The notes: generated by a model from the letters alone, not told the origin. DNA of 64,000 nt from Sulfitobacter alexandrii (GCF_001886735.1 NZ_CP018076.1:2294001-2358000), one strand, 5' to 3'; shown: positions 28,028-37,714, counted from the first letter of the stretch. A program made the numbers and translations.

Positions 28028-28549
28028 ATGAAACCGAACACGGTCGGGCGCGTAGGCGACAATGATCGCCATGCGGGCCAGTATTCCCCCTATGCCGTCC
28101 TGGATACAGGACTGGTCCAAGGTGCCATGTTGCTTACCCTCGACGGTGAGATACCAGTCGAATTCCTGTCCATCGGGGACAAGATCATCACCCGCGACAC
28201 CGGCATTTCCAAGGTCATGCACATCCAGCGCAGCACGCGCGTCGTTCATCAGATCGGGCTGTCCGCGGGGTCGCTGGGCCATACACGGCCTGAACGCGAC
28301 GCGATCCTCGCCGGGGACCAGATGGTGCTGATCCGCGACTGGCGCGCGCGGGCGCTGTTCAACTCGGAACGTGCGCTGGTGGCGGCACGGGCGCTGGTGG
28401 ACAACGAATTCATCACCGACCTGGGCACGTCGGAGACGACCCTGTTCCAGATCTTCTGCGACAGCCCGCATATTCTTTATGCCGACGGGCTGGAACTGGG
28501 CACGGCCGACGCCGCCAAGGCGCGCGGCGCGGTCCTGCACGCCGCCTAA
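28028..28549 (+). CDS. Stand-alone Hint-domain protein
   Basis: This 173-aa protein consists almost entirely of a Hint (hedgehog/intein-type) module of the Hint_2 group common in Rhodobacteraceae. The opening GLVQGAMLLTLDGEIPVEFLSIGDKIITRDTG matches the usual start of that fold, except that the nucleophile position (normally Cys or Ser) appears as the alanine of GAM, so self-cleavage is doubtful. The later block reads DQMVLIRDWRARALF. There is no signal peptide and no attached toxin or adhesin domain. It converges on and slightly overlaps the NnrDE gene. The function is unknown. Confidence 0.85.
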   Translation: MKPNTVGRVGDNDRHAGQYSPYAVLDTGLVQGAMLLTLDGEIPVEFLSIGDKIITRDTGISKVMHIQRSTRVVHQIGLSAGSLGHTRPERDAILAGDQMVLIRDWRARALFNSERALVAARALVDNEFITDLGTSETTLFQIFCDSPHILYADGLELGTADAAKARGAVLHAA

Positions 28550-30204
28550 AGTCCCAGTTCGCAAAACACCTGCGGCAACTGCTCCGGCAGATCTTCCGAG
28601 ATCAACCCGGGACCGAAGCGGCGCGCACATTCCACATGCAGGTAAACGGCCAGTTCGGCGACAGAAAGCAGGCCCGCGCTTGCCTGTGTTGCCGCGAGAC
28701 CAGCGATCATGCCCGCCAGCACATCCCCTGCCCCGGCGGTCGCGAGCCACGGCGCTTCGCGCCCGTAGGCCGCCACATGCACCGATGCGCCCCCTTCAGG
28801 GTTGGCGATGACCGTATCCACACCTTTCAGCAGGATGATGCAGCCCGCGCGTCTTGCCGCCTCACGCACCACGTCGACCTTGGACCTGCCCTGCCGCTGC
28901 GAAGAGCCAAGATCGGGAAACAGCCTCTCGAACTCCCCTTCATGGGGCGTCAGGATGGTGCGGGCATGGGTACGGGGAAACAGCGAGGCGGGGTCTTCGG
29001 CGAAACTGCTCAGCGCATCGGCATCCAGCACCACGACCGGATCGCGCCGATGCCGGGGCCCTGCGCGGCGGGCCAACGCCTCCTGCACCAATTTCCGCGT
29101 GCGCGGCGTCACGCCCATCCCAGGACCCATGCAAAAACCTGTCACCCGCGCGTCGGCAACATCGTCCAGCGGCACATCCTCTTTCAGGGCGCGCAGCATG
29201 ATCGCGTCCAGTTGGCAGGCGTTTTCGATCAGCGCCGCGGGCGGGCAGAGCACTGTCACCAGACCCGCCCCGGTCCGCAGGGCGGCACGGGCGGCCAGAC
29301 GTCCCGCACCGCCCTGCCCGACACCCCCCGCAAACACCATCACATGACCGAAATCGAACTTGTGGCCCGCTTTACCGGGCTTGGCCATGACTGACTTCAA
29401 CCACGTGCGCGGCTCGATCGCGCGCCCGCGAAAGACCGGTTCGACCAGCCGGATCCGCTCCGGATCAGGTTCCTCCATGATGGATCGCCGCTCCGGCGCC
29501 GTATCGCTCAGGCCTATGTCCACGGCGCGCACCTCGCCACACAGGATCGGTCCCTTGGCAAGGTAATGGCCCGGCTTGGGGCTGTGGAAGGTCACGGTCA
29601 GATCGACCGTGTTCATGGTTGCGCGCCCTGCCTTGCCCGACGGTTCCGGGGCGTCAGTATCGCTGGCAATCATGCCGGTATCGAGGTTCAGCCCCGAAGG
29701 GCAATCGACTGCGACGCGCCTGATCCCGTGCGACTGTTCCCACGCCGCCATCGCGTCTGCGTCCAGTACCTGCGCGACCTCACCGGGGACCGGGCGCGAC
29801 AGACCGATACCAAAGACCGCATCGATCCAGACATCCGGGCGCGGGCCGGTGAAAACGGTCGCGGCGTCCAGCGCAAGCACCGGATCCTCCGCCGCCCAGA
29901 GGTCGTGATTGTGCCGCGCGTCCTCGGGCATCCGCGCGGGATCGCCGAAAAGGTGCAGCCGCACCGTCCAGCCCATCGCCCGCAACAGCCGCGCGATGAC
30001 AAAGCCGTCGCCGCCGTTGTTGCCCGGCCCGCATAAAACCACGGCGCGGTGCGGGTCGGCGGCAAGCGCTGGCCATGCGGCCAGAACCGCGTCCACCACG
30101 CCCTTGCCCGCCCGTTCCATCAGGTCAAGCCCGGTTGCGGCACCCGACTGGATCGCCTCTTGTTCGATCGCACGCATCTGTGCGCTGCTGAGAAGTTCGG
30201 TCAT
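28546..30204 (-). CDS. nnr: Bifunctional NAD(P)H-hydrate epimerase/dehydratase
   Basis: This is a metabolite-repair enzyme of 552 aa. The N-terminal YjeF_N domain (epimerase) shows LCGPGNNGGDGFVIARLL. The C-terminal carbohydrate-kinase-like domain (ADP-dependent dehydratase) shows VFAGGVGQGGAGRLAARAA, ILTPHEGEFERLFPD and the catalytic ATAGAGDVLAGMIAGL. Together they restore NAD(P)H from its hydrated forms. The start at 30204 (MTELLSSAQMRAIE) has a GAGGG upstream; a longer frame to 30237 is unlikely. It is divergent from glnB. Confidence 0.95.
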   Translation of the reverse strand: MTELLSSAQMRAIEQEAIQSGAATGLDLMERAGKGVVDAVLAAWPALAADPHRAVVLCGPGNNGGDGFVIARLLRAMGWTVRLHLFGDPARMPEDARHNHDLWAAEDPVLALDAATVFTGPRPDVWIDAVFGIGLSRPVPGEVAQVLDADAMAAWEQSHGIRRVAVDCPSGLNLDTGMIASDTDAPEPSGKAGRATMNTVDLTVTFHSPKPGHYLAKGPILCGEVRAVDIGLSDTAPERRSIMEEPDPERIRLVEPVFRGRAIEPRTWLKSVMAKPGKAGHKFDFGHVMVFAGGVGQGGAGRLAARAALRTGAGLVTVLCPPAALIENACQLDAIMLRALKEDVPLDDVADARVTGFCMGPGMGVTPRTRKLVQEALARRAGPRHRRDPVVVLDADALSSFAEDPASLFPRTHARTILTPHEGEFERLFPDLGSSQRQGRSKVDVVREAARRAGCIILLKGVDTVIANPEGGASVHVAAYGREAPWLATAGAGDVLAGMIAGLAATQASAGLLSVAELAVYLHVECARRFGPGLISEDLPEQLPQVFCELGL

Positions 30205-30347
30205 GCTGCGCCCTCGCCTTGCACCCCGGGATTTCAAAAGTGCCCGGAATTTAATCTCTTTGCCTGTTTTAACGCCACGCCCTGCGGATTACCCTGCATC
30301 CGTGCCGTTCGGGTCGGACCTGTTATGGATTCCCCCGGGCAAAATGA

Positions 30348-30728
<381 letters not shown>

Positions 30729-30759
30729 ACTGCACTACCTGCCAAAAGGATTACAGCCC

Positions 30760-32166
30760 ATGAGCACCAAAGACTTCCTCAAGAAGATCAAGGACGAGGA
30801 CATCGAATATGTCGACGTCCGGTTCACCGACACGCGCGGCAAGCTGCAGCACGTCACCGTCGTCAGCGACGAGGTGGACGAGGACTTCATCGAAGAGGGT
30901 TTCATGTTCGACGGCTCCTCCATCGCGGGCTGGAAAAGCATCGAAGCGTCCGACATGAAGCTGATGCTCGACGTCGACAGCGCCTACGTCGATCCCTTCT
31001 ACGCGGAAAAGACGATCTGCGTGCACTGCTCCATCGTGGAGCCGGACACCGGCGAAAGCTACGAGCGTGACCCGCGCGGCACCGCGGAGAAGGCCGAGGC
31101 CTACCTCGTGTCCTCCGGCATCGGCGATTCGGCGTTCTTCGGCCCCGAGGCCGAATTCTTCCTGTTCGACAATGTCCGGTTCTCCAACTCGATCAACAAG
31201 GTCTCCTACGAGGTCGACGCCTCCGACGCCTCCTGGAACACCGATACCGACTACGAGATGGGCAACATGGGCCACCGCCCCGGCCTCAAGGGCGGCTACT
31301 TCCCGGTGAACCCGGTTGACGAAGCGCAGGACCTGCGCGCCGAGATGCTGTCCACCATGAAGCGTCTGGGAATGAAGGTGGACAAGCACCACCACGAGGT
31401 CGCCTCGTGCCAGCACGAACTCGGCCTGATCTTCGGCACCCTGACAAAGCAGGCGGACGAACTGCAGAAATACAAGTACGTGATCCACAACGTGGCCCAC
31501 GCCTACGGCAAATCCGCGACCTTCATGCCCAAACCGATCTCGGGCGACAACGGGTCGGGCATGCACGTGAACATGTCGATCTGGAAGGACGGCAAGCCGC
31601 TCTTCGCCGGTGACAAATACGCCGACCTGAGCCAGGAAGCCCTGTGGTACATCGGCGGCATCCTGCGCCACGCCAAGGCGCTGAACGCCTTCACCAACCC
31701 GTCGACCAACTCCTACAAGCGCCTGATCCCGGGCTTCGAAGCGCCCGTGCTGCGTGCATACTCCGCGCGCAACCGGTCGGGCTGCGTGCGTATTCCGTGG
31801 ACGGAATCGCCCAAGGCAAAGCGGGTCGAGGCCCGTTTCCCCGATCCGGCGGCGAACCCCTACCTGTGCTTCTCCGCGCTGCTGATGGCCGGTCTCGACG
31901 GCATCAAGAACAAGATCGATCCGGGCGAAGCGATGGACAAGAACCTCTACGACCTGCCCGCCGAGGAACTCGCCGACATCCCGACCGTCTGCGGCAGCCT
32001 GCGCGAGGCGCTGGAGGAACTGCAGGCCGACATGGACTTCCTGCTGGCCGGTGACGTGTTCACCCGTGACCAGATCGAAGGCTACATCGAGCTGAAGATG
32101 GACGAAGTGCACAAGTACGAGCACACGCCCCATCCGGTCGAATTCGGCATGTACTATAGCTGCTGA
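30760..32166 (+). CDS. glnA: Glutamine synthetase type I
   Basis: This is the central ammonia-assimilating enzyme, a dodecameric GSI-beta type of 468 aa. The N-terminal beta-grasp ends near [10 protein letters not shown], and the catalytic domain includes [10 protein letters not shown] and the ATP-binding [16 protein letters not shown]. Tyr397 in NLYDLP is the adenylylation site, at exactly the E. coli position, so GlnE-mediated control is expected. The SD is AAAGGA. The operon ends in a strong terminator 27 bp later. Confidence 0.98.
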   Translation: MSTKDFLKKIKDEDIEYVDVRFTDTRGKLQHVTVVSDEVDEDFIEEGFMFDGSSIAGWKSIEASDMKLMLDVDSAYVDPFYAEKTICVHCSIVEPDTGESYERDPRGTAEKAEAYLVSSGIGDSAFFGPEAEFFLFDNVRFSNSINKVSYEVDASDASWNTDTDYEMGNMGHRPGLKGGYFPVNPVDEAQDLRAEMLSTMKRLGMKVDKHHHEVASCQHELGLIFGTLTKQADELQKYKYVIHNVAHAYGKSATFMPKPISGDNGSGMHVNMSIWKDGKPLFAGDKYADLSQEALWYIGGILRHAKALNAFTNPSTNSYKRLIPGFEAPVLRAYSARNRSGCVRIPWTESPKAKRVEARFPDPAANPYLCFSALLMAGLDGIKNKIDPGEAMDKNLYDLPAEELADIPTVCGSLREALEELQADMDFLLAGDVFTRDQIEGYIELKMDEVHKYEHTPHPVEFGMYYSC

Positions 32167-32193
32167 TCGCGCCCGCGTTTCAGTGCGACATCC

Positions 32194-32220
32194 GGGCATC
32201 CCTTCGGGGGTGCCCTTTTT
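32194..32220 (+). terminator. Rho-independent terminator of glnBA
   Basis: A 9-bp stem (GGGCATCCC / GGGGTGCCC, one G-U pair) closes on a TTCG tetraloop and is followed directly by five T. It sits 27 bp after the glnA stop. Confidence 0.93.
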
Positions 32221-32237
32221 CGTGACAAGTCTTCCAG

Positions 32238-32280
32238 AATTGACCCGAAGCCGGTCACAATTCGACCCCAATTGATCCCG
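32238..32280. repeat. Three AATT(C)GAYCCC direct repeats
   Basis: AATTGACCCG (32238), AATTCGACCCC (32259) and AATTGATCCCG (32270) are similar short copies within 43 bp, between the glnA terminator and the small membrane-protein gene. They could be binding sites for one protein. They are too short to name and might be chance. Confidence 0.35.
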
Positions 32281-32323
32281 ATACCGTCAAGCAACGGTTA
32301 ACGGCGACGGGGATACCTCCGGT

Positions 32324-32572
32324 ATGAGCAACGCAGCAAACGAAGCGGCCTTCGCCAGCCGGATCGGCCGTATCGAGAAACAGGCCCGCAGGACGGCACG
32401 GTCCCGGCGCACACGCCGCTCCCGCAGTCTCGGCAGCTATCTCGTCACCCCGCTGATGCTGTGCTTCTTCATGGCGGGCGGCACCGTTTATGCTTGGGAC
32501 GCGATGGACCGGCCCACCGACACGCCTCTCGAGATGGCGAGCCTGCTGACCGCGCGCATGCTCTCCTACTAG
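32324..32572 (+). CDS. Small basic membrane protein, unknown
   Basis: This predicted 82-aa protein has an arginine-rich N-terminal half (RRTARSRRTRRSRS), one transmembrane segment (YLVTPLMLCFFMAGGTVYAW, about residues 39-58) and a short outer tail. The basic side would face the cytoplasm. I recognise no family. It has its own short upstream region after the glnA terminator and ends 105 bp before the transglycosylase. The coding case rests on the membrane helix and position; the SD is weak. Confidence 0.6.
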   Translation: MSNAANEAAFASRIGRIEKQARRTARSRRTRRSRSLGSYLVTPLMLCFFMAGGTVYAWDAMDRPTDTPLEMASLLTARMLSY

Positions 32573-32677
32573 GCCGGCTACGGCGCCGCCGCTTGCCCTT
32601 TCCATGACGGCCCTGCCGGGCTAAGCTTCGGATCAAGTCAATTGCATCTGAACGACACCAACCGGCCGAGGATCATC

Positions 32678-33481
32678 ATGCGCCCATTCCGAACACTTGT
32701 CATTTCCCTGAGCGCCGCGGCCGTTTTCGCCGTACCGGGCATCGCCGCGACCTGCGGCAACAACGCCGGCGGCTTCAACGCGTGGAAGGCCGCCTTCGCC
32801 AACGAGGCCCGAGCGGCGGGCGTCGGGCAGCGCGGGCTCGATGCGCTGGCCGCGGCGAGCTATGCATCCAGCACCATCGCGGCCGATCGCAACCAGAAAT
32901 CCTTCAAGTACTCGCTGTCCAAGTTCATGCAGGTGCGCGGGGCCGACACGATCGTCGCGCAAGGGCGCAAGCGCAAGGCGCAGAACCCCGGTTTCTACCA
33001 GTCGCTCGAACGGGTCTACGGCGTGCCTGCCGGGGTGCTGCTCGCGATCCACGGCATGGAAACGGGCTTCGGCGGCTTCATGGGCAACTCCTCGGTCGTC
33101 TCCGCCATCACCACCCTCGCCTACGACTGCCGCCGCTCCGCCTTCTTCGTGCCGCATGCCATCGGCGCGCTGAAACTGGTGGACCGCGGGGCCATCACCA
33201 TCAACACCCAGGGTGCCAAGCACGGTGAGCTCGGCCATACCCAGTTCCTGCCGGGCAACGCGCTGCAATATGGCGTGGACGGCAACGGCGACGGCCGGGT
33301 CGATTTCTACAATCAAGCGGATGCCATGGCGTCGACCGCGAACTTCCTCCGCCGCAAGGGCTGGCAGCCCGGCCAGGGCTACCAGGAAGGCCAGCCGAAC
33401 TTCCGCGTCATCAAGCAGTGGAACGCCGCCACCGTCTACCAGCAGGCCATCGCGATCATGGGCGCCCGCATCGACGGCTGA
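32678..33481 (+). CDS. Lytic murein transglycosylase (MltB-like, SLT_2)
   Basis: This is a periplasmic peptidoglycan-cleaving enzyme of 267 aa. A Sec signal (about residues 1-23, ending PGIAA) is followed by the SLT_2 domain. The catalytic glutamate is in LAIHGMETGFGGFMGNSS, and the downstream block GELGHTQFLPGNALQYGVDGN matches the GAxGxxQFMP region of MltB. The start at 32678 has CGAGG before it and begins the signal directly; the frame to 32642 adds a polar stretch and is rejected. It is followed by a terminator. Confidence 0.9.
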   Translation: MRPFRTLVISLSAAAVFAVPGIAATCGNNAGGFNAWKAAFANEARAAGVGQRGLDALAAASYASSTIAADRNQKSFKYSLSKFMQVRGADTIVAQGRKRKAQNPGFYQSLERVYGVPAGVLLAIHGMETGFGGFMGNSSVVSAITTLAYDCRRSAFFVPHAIGALKLVDRGAITINTQGAKHGELGHTQFLPGNALQYGVDGNGDGRVDFYNQADAMASTANFLRRKGWQPGQGYQEGQPNFRVIKQWNAATVYQQAIAIMGARIDG

Positions 33482-33495
33482 CAAGATGCCACACC

Positions 33496-33544
33496 GCGCG
33501 CCACGGGCCCGACATCGGCCGTGGCGCGCCCCTGATTTCTTTTT
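33496..33544 (+). terminator. Terminator after transglycosylase gene
   Basis: A perfect 11-bp stem (GCGCGCCACGG / CCGTGGCGCGC, 33496-33506 and 33519-33529) is followed after a few bases by ATTTCTTTTT. It ends the transglycosylase transcript. Confidence 0.8.
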
Positions 33545-33557
33545 GCCAAAAATACTC
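33540..33557. repeat. TTTTTGCCAAAAATACTC intergenic element
   Basis: TTTTTG-C-CAAAAA is a small inverted repeat followed by TACTC. From memory, very similar strings follow many genes in Rhodobacteraceae genomes, often as the T-tract of terminators. Only one copy was noticed here. The rest of the 271-bp gap up to 33752 shows no gene. Confidence 0.45.
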
Positions 33558-33752
33558 AAAAGCCACAGTGCCCACAGGTGCTGCGCGCAGGCACTTGCGC
33601 AGGGCGGTCCCGCCCCCTATCTGGGCATCAGGGTCAGGCCCCTGCCGTCCGCATTCCGGTGAAGTCCTGAGTTTCGATCTACCTTCCTTCAATCTCGCAG
33701 GATTGATGGGCAACGCGGACCCCCAGATCACCAGGCGAGACGGAGTGTAGAG

Positions 33753-34175
33753 ATGAATACCCCTTCCCGTGACGTCCTCAAGGCGCAGGCCAAACGCCTG
33801 CGCGCCGACATGGCCGCGCGCGGCCAGGCCCTCAGCCACGCCGAGGCGCTGGAAACCGTGGCCCACCAATGGGGCGCGCGCGACTGGAACACGCTGGCCG
33901 CCCGCACCGCCAACAGCCACCCCGGCTGGGCGCCGGGCCAGCGCGTGACCGGCCGCTACCTCGGCCACCCCTTCGTGGGCGAGGTCAAGGCCGCGCGACA
34001 GTCCTCGTCGGGCTATTGGGCGCTGACCCTGCGGTTCGACAGGCCGATCGACGTGGTGACGTCGGACCTGTTCAGCTCGTTTCGGCGGCAGGTCAACACG
34101 ACGGTGAACGCCCACGGCCAGTCACCGCAGAAAACTTCTGACGGGCAGCCGCACATGGTGCTCGATCCGATCTGA
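33753..34175 (+). CDS. Small glyoxalase-related protein
   Basis: This 140-aa protein opens with the LKAQAKRLRADMAARGQALSHAEALETVAHQWGARDWNTLAA type of segment that defines a small glyoxalase-superfamily-associated domain. Ordered family members often carry this piece alone or before a glyoxalase fold. The rest (residues 55-125) is probably a short beta domain. No catalytic metal ligands are evident, so enzyme activity is not claimed. It converges on the DUF3445 gene 20 bp away. Confidence 0.75.
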   Translation: MNTPSRDVLKAQAKRLRADMAARGQALSHAEALETVAHQWGARDWNTLAARTANSHPGWAPGQRVTGRYLGHPFVGEVKAARQSSSGYWALTLRFDRPIDVVTSDLFSSFRRQVNTTVNAHGQSPQKTSDGQPHMVLDPI

Positions 34176-34195
34176 GACCGTCGCGGCGCGCGGGT

Positions 34196-34909
34196 TCAGC
34201 CCCCGCGCCGCACGACATGCGTGTGGATCGCAAAGACGACCGCCCGGCTTTTGGGCATGCGCACCACGCACTGCCGCTCCGCCCGCACGAACAGGCGTGG
34301 CAGGTCCGCGTCCTTGCGGGCGGGCTGGTGCAGGTCGCTGTCGCCGTAGGGCAGCCGGTTGAACCGCCACAGCGGGCGGCCGGGCTGTACCCCGTCGAAA
34401 AGGCGCTGCACCCGCCGCGCCAGGGCCGTATCGTAGGCCGCCACCGGCGCATGGATCTCGACCAGGGGGCGGCCGGCCTTTTCCGCCAGCCGCCAGTTCG
34501 CCGGAAAGCACAGGACCGCCGCGATCAGGACATGCGCGTCACCGCACTTGTCCAGCACGCAGATGTCCTGCTGCAAGAGCCGGCCCAGCGTCAGCAGCGG
34601 CGCGTCCCGATCCACCAGAACCAGGCGCCCGTCTGGGCAACGCACACGGTCGCGGTCCAGCACGAAACCCAGCCCCGGCAGCAGCGCCAGCGCCTCGTCC
34701 AGCACCTCGCGCGTGGGCACGCGGGCCTCCGGCGGATCCCACAGCACCGCGTCCGGACGCTCCGCCAGCAGGGCCACCCGATAGGCCATCTGCTCGGCAT
34801 AGCGCTCGTCCACACGCAGCCAGTCGTCCGCGCCGCAGGGCGCCACGCCGGGCAGCGGCCGGTCCCGGTCCATTTCCGGCGGCAGGCGGGTGTGCAGGAT
34901 CTCTCTCAT
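34196..34909 (-). CDS. DUF3445 protein (heme-dependent oxidative N-demethylase alpha-like)
   Basis: This 237-aa protein matches the DUF3445 family. Family segments include DERYAEQMAYRVALL, the central VLCFPANWRLAEKAGRPLVEIHAPV, and FNRLPYGDSDLHQP near the C-terminus. The characterised relative is the heme-binding alpha subunit of dimethylamine N-demethylase, which needs three partner subunits. None of those partners is adjacent, so activity on methylamines is only a family-based suggestion. It is divergent from dddP across a 123-bp gap that may hold a shared control region. Confidence 0.85.
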   Translation of the reverse strand: MREILHTRLPPEMDRDRPLPGVAPCGADDWLRVDERYAEQMAYRVALLAERPDAVLWDPPEARVPTREVLDEALALLPGLGFVLDRDRVRCPDGRLVLVDRDAPLLTLGRLLQQDICVLDKCGDAHVLIAAVLCFPANWRLAEKAGRPLVEIHAPVAAYDTALARRVQRLFDGVQPGRPLWRFNRLPYGDSDLHQPARKDADLPRLFVRAERQCVVRMPKSRAVVFAIHTHVVRRGG

Positions 34910-35032
34910 GTCCGCGCAACCTAGCCGCAGCCCCCGCCCCTGTCCTGCGAAAACGACACGGCAGGGCGTCGGAAACCGGCAAACCCGGTGGGCGCGCCTG
35001 CCGCATCATGCCGCAAACAGGAGGGTCAACCG

Positions 35033-36376
35033 ATGAACCTGCATTTCCGCGACACCCGCAAGATCGATCCCGCACAGGGGCTGATGCTCGGCGATGGCAC
35101 GCCCAACGACGGTGACCGCGTCGAGATCGGCCCGACCCGCCTCGCCTTCGACGAATGGGCCGCGGCGGGCCTCGACCTTCCCGATCTCGACGCGATGCGC
35201 CGGTTCCGCTGGGAACGGCTGACCGCGCAGGTGGCGGCGCGCGGCCTTGCCGGACTGCTCCTGTTTGATCCCCTGAACATCCGCTACGCCACCGACAGCA
35301 CCAACATGCAGCTCTGGAACACCCACAACCCGTTCCGGGCGGTCCTGCTCTGCGCCGATGGGTACATGGTGATCTGGGACTACAAGAACGGCATGTTCCT
35401 CAGCGCCTTCAATCCGCTGGTGCGCGAGCGGCGATCGGGGGCGGACCTTTTCTATTTCGACCGGGGGGACAAGGTGGACGTGGCCGCCGACACCTTCGCG
35501 AACGAGGTGCGGATCCTCTGCGCGGAACACGCCGGCGCGGGGAACAGGCGTATCGCGGTGGACAAGGTCATGCTGCACGGCCTTCGCGCGCTCGAAGCGC
35601 AGGGATTCACCGTCGTCGACGGCGAGGAGATCACCGAGAAGACCCGCGCGGTCAAGGGCCCCGACGAGATCCGCGCGATGCGCTGCGCGAGCCACGCCTG
35701 CGAAGTGTCGGTCCGCGCGATGGAGGATTTCGCCCGGACCCATGTGCCCGGCGGCGCCGTGACGGAGAACGACATCTGGGCGGTCCTGCACGCGGAGAAC
35801 ATCCGCCGGGGCGGCGAATGGATCGAAACCCGGCTGCTTTCCTCCGGTCCGCGCACCAACCCGTGGTTCCAGGAATGCGGCCCCCGCGTGGTCCAGAACA
35901 ACGAGATCGTCGCCTTCGATACGGACCTCGTCGGCAGCTACGGGATCTGCGTCGACATCAGCCGCAGCTGGTGGATCGGCGACGCCAAGCCGCGACCCGA
36001 CATGATCTACGCGATGCAGCACGGCGTCGACCACATCATGCAGAACATGCAGATGCTCAAGCCCGGCGTGATGATACCGGAACTCACCGCCGGCACCCAT
36101 GTGCTGGATCCGCAGTACCAGAAACAGAAGTACGGCTGCCTGATGCACGGGGTGGGTCTCTGCGACGAGTGGCCCCTTGTCGCCTATCCCGACAGCGCCG
36201 TCGCGGGGGCCTACGATTACCCCCTCGAAGCCGGCATGACCCTTTGCGTAGAGGCGCTCGTCTCGCCGGAGGGGGTCGATTTCTCGATCAAGCTCGAGGA
36301 CCAGGTGCTGATCACCGAGGACGGTTTCGAACGGTTGACCCAATACCCCTGGGACGCTGCCCTGATGGGCATGTAG
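35033..36376 (+). CDS. dddP: DMSP lyase DddP
   Basis: This enzyme cleaves dimethylsulfoniopropionate into dimethyl sulfide and acrylate in the cytosol, using an M24-peptidase fold with a dinuclear metal. The length of 447 aa fits DddP. The ligand set is D296, D298, D308, H372, E407 and E422 with catalytic D378 (in GLCDEW) and Y367, each offset by exactly one from the residues I recall for Ruegeria lacuscaerulensis DddP. The N-terminal RDTRKIDP, DGTPND and RYATDSTNMQLWNTHNP are hallmark DddP strings, not found in prolidases. The start at 35033 has GGAGGG; an upstream frame to 34988 is rejected. No acrylate-processing genes are adjacent. Confidence 0.96.
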   Translation: MNLHFRDTRKIDPAQGLMLGDGTPNDGDRVEIGPTRLAFDEWAAAGLDLPDLDAMRRFRWERLTAQVAARGLAGLLLFDPLNIRYATDSTNMQLWNTHNPFRAVLLCADGYMVIWDYKNGMFLSAFNPLVRERRSGADLFYFDRGDKVDVAADTFANEVRILCAEHAGAGNRRIAVDKVMLHGLRALEAQGFTVVDGEEITEKTRAVKGPDEIRAMRCASHACEVSVRAMEDFARTHVPGGAVTENDIWAVLHAENIRRGGEWIETRLLSSGPRTNPWFQECGPRVVQNNEIVAFDTDLVGSYGICVDISRSWWIGDAKPRPDMIYAMQHGVDHIMQNMQMLKPGVMIPELTAGTHVLDPQYQKQKYGCLMHGVGLCDEWPLVAYPDSAVAGAYDYPLEAGMTLCVEALVSPEGVDFSIKLEDQVLITEDGFERLTQYPWDAALMGM

Positions 36377-36398
36377 GGGGCCCGCGCACGGGCGAGAC

Positions 36399-37553
36399 CT
36401 ACTGGCCGAGCGCCTGCGCCAGATCGTCCTTGAGGTCGCCCACGTCCTCGATTCCCACGGACAGACGCAGCAGACCTTCGGGAATGCCGGTGTGCGGCTC
36501 AATCGTGTGCCGATGCTCGACCAGGCTCTCGACCCCGCCAAGCGACGTTGCCCGGTGGAACAGCTTCAACCGTCCTGCCACGCGCAGGGCCGGCTGCGCG
36601 CCGCCCTTGACGACGAAGGACAAGAGCCCGCCGAAGCCGCCCCGCATCTGGCGCGCGGCCAGTGCGTGACCGGGATGGCCGGGCAGCCCCGGATACATCA
36701 CTGTCTCCACCTGCGGGTGATCCGCCAGGTATTCGGCCAGCGCCATCGCGTTGCGCGACATCTCCCGCATCCTCAGCGGCAGCGTGCGCATGCCCCGCGT
36801 CAGCAGCCAGGCTTCCATCGGTGCCATCACCGCGCCCGCCATGTCGCGGTCCTCTCGGATCATCCGCCAGGTCTCGCTCTGCGGACCCGAGGCGCACAGC
36901 GCCCCTGACAGGACATCGGAATGCCCGTTGATGCCCTTGGTGGCGGAATGCATCACGATGTCCGCGCCAAAGGACAGGGGGTGGCTCAGAACCGGGCTGG
37001 CCGCCGTGCCGTCAACAACCAGCTGCGCGCCGACGGCATGCGCCGCCTCGGACGCGGCGGCGATGTCCACGATCCGCAACCACGGGTTCGACGGGGTCTC
37101 CACCCAGGCGATGGCGGGCCGATGTTTCGCGCAGGCGGCGGCAAAGGCCTCCGTATCGGACGCCTCGACCTCGTGCAGCGCAATGTCCCGCCGCGCGCAG
37201 AACGCCCGGATCCAGGCGGTGGTGCCCCAGTAGATCTGGCTCTGCACCAGCACGCTCGCCCCGTTGGGTACGGTGCGGAACACCGCCGCGACCGCGGCCA
37301 TGCCCGATGGAAAAAGCAGCGTGTCCGCCGCGCCCTCCAGCCGGCTCAGCAACCGCTCGGCCACGCGCACGTTCTCATTGTGCGACCGAAGGTAGACATT
37401 GCCGGGCACCATCGGCGCATAATCCGCGTCGCGCGCAAAGGTGGTGGACAGGTGCACCGCCGGCACCACGCCGCCGGTTTCCGCGTCCGTCGCCCCCGCC
37501 GCCTGCGCCGCCAAGGTGGCCGGTTGCAATTCTTTGTCTGGCGAGTCGGCCAT
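36399..37553 (-). CDS. Cystathionine gamma-synthase-like PLP enzyme
   Basis: This is a fold-type I PLP enzyme of the Cys/Met metabolism family, 384 aa. The Schiff-base lysine is K206 in MHSATKGINGHSD. LFPSGMAAVAAVF and WVETPSNPWLRIVDI bind the phosphate and pyridine ring. GGLLSFVVKGG and SLGGVESLVEHR in the C-terminal half are typical of gamma-synthases and gamma-lyases. The reaction direction cannot be fixed from sequence. The start at 37553 (MADSPDK) has AAGGGG upstream; the longer frame to 37712 is low-complexity. It converges with dddP and is divergent from the hydrolase fusion. Confidence 0.92.
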   Translation of the reverse strand: MADSPDKELQPATLAAQAAGATDAETGGVVPAVHLSTTFARDADYAPMVPGNVYLRSHNENVRVAERLLSRLEGAADTLLFPSGMAAVAAVFRTVPNGASVLVQSQIYWGTTAWIRAFCARRDIALHEVEASDTEAFAAACAKHRPAIAWVETPSNPWLRIVDIAAASEAAHAVGAQLVVDGTAASPVLSHPLSFGADIVMHSATKGINGHSDVLSGALCASGPQSETWRMIREDRDMAGAVMAPMEAWLLTRGMRTLPLRMREMSRNAMALAEYLADHPQVETVMYPGLPGHPGHALAARQMRGGFGGLLSFVVKGGAQPALRVAGRLKLFHRATSLGGVESLVEHRHTIEPHTGIPEGLLRLSVGIEDVGDLKDDLAQALGQ

Positions 37554-37714
37554 CGGGTGCCCCTTCGGTTGGATTGCGTGGCCCCTTGCTACACGGCACC
37601 TTGCGCCCCCGCCAGCCCCGTTCACGGCGGGGCGCGGCGCGTCACAGCGGCGTGACACGGGCTTGCGCCGACGGCGGCGGAGCGCCAATCTCGACACGAC
37701 AGTCAGGAGCACGC

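Noticed and set aside
30751..32271. 506-codon antisense frame under glnA
   Set aside because: It is low-complexity Val/His/Gly translation opposite a strongly conserved gene.
37641..37656. GTCAC-N6-GTGAC in the divergent promoter before the hydrolase fusion
   Set aside because: The 5-bp arms in GC-rich DNA are too weak to call an operator.
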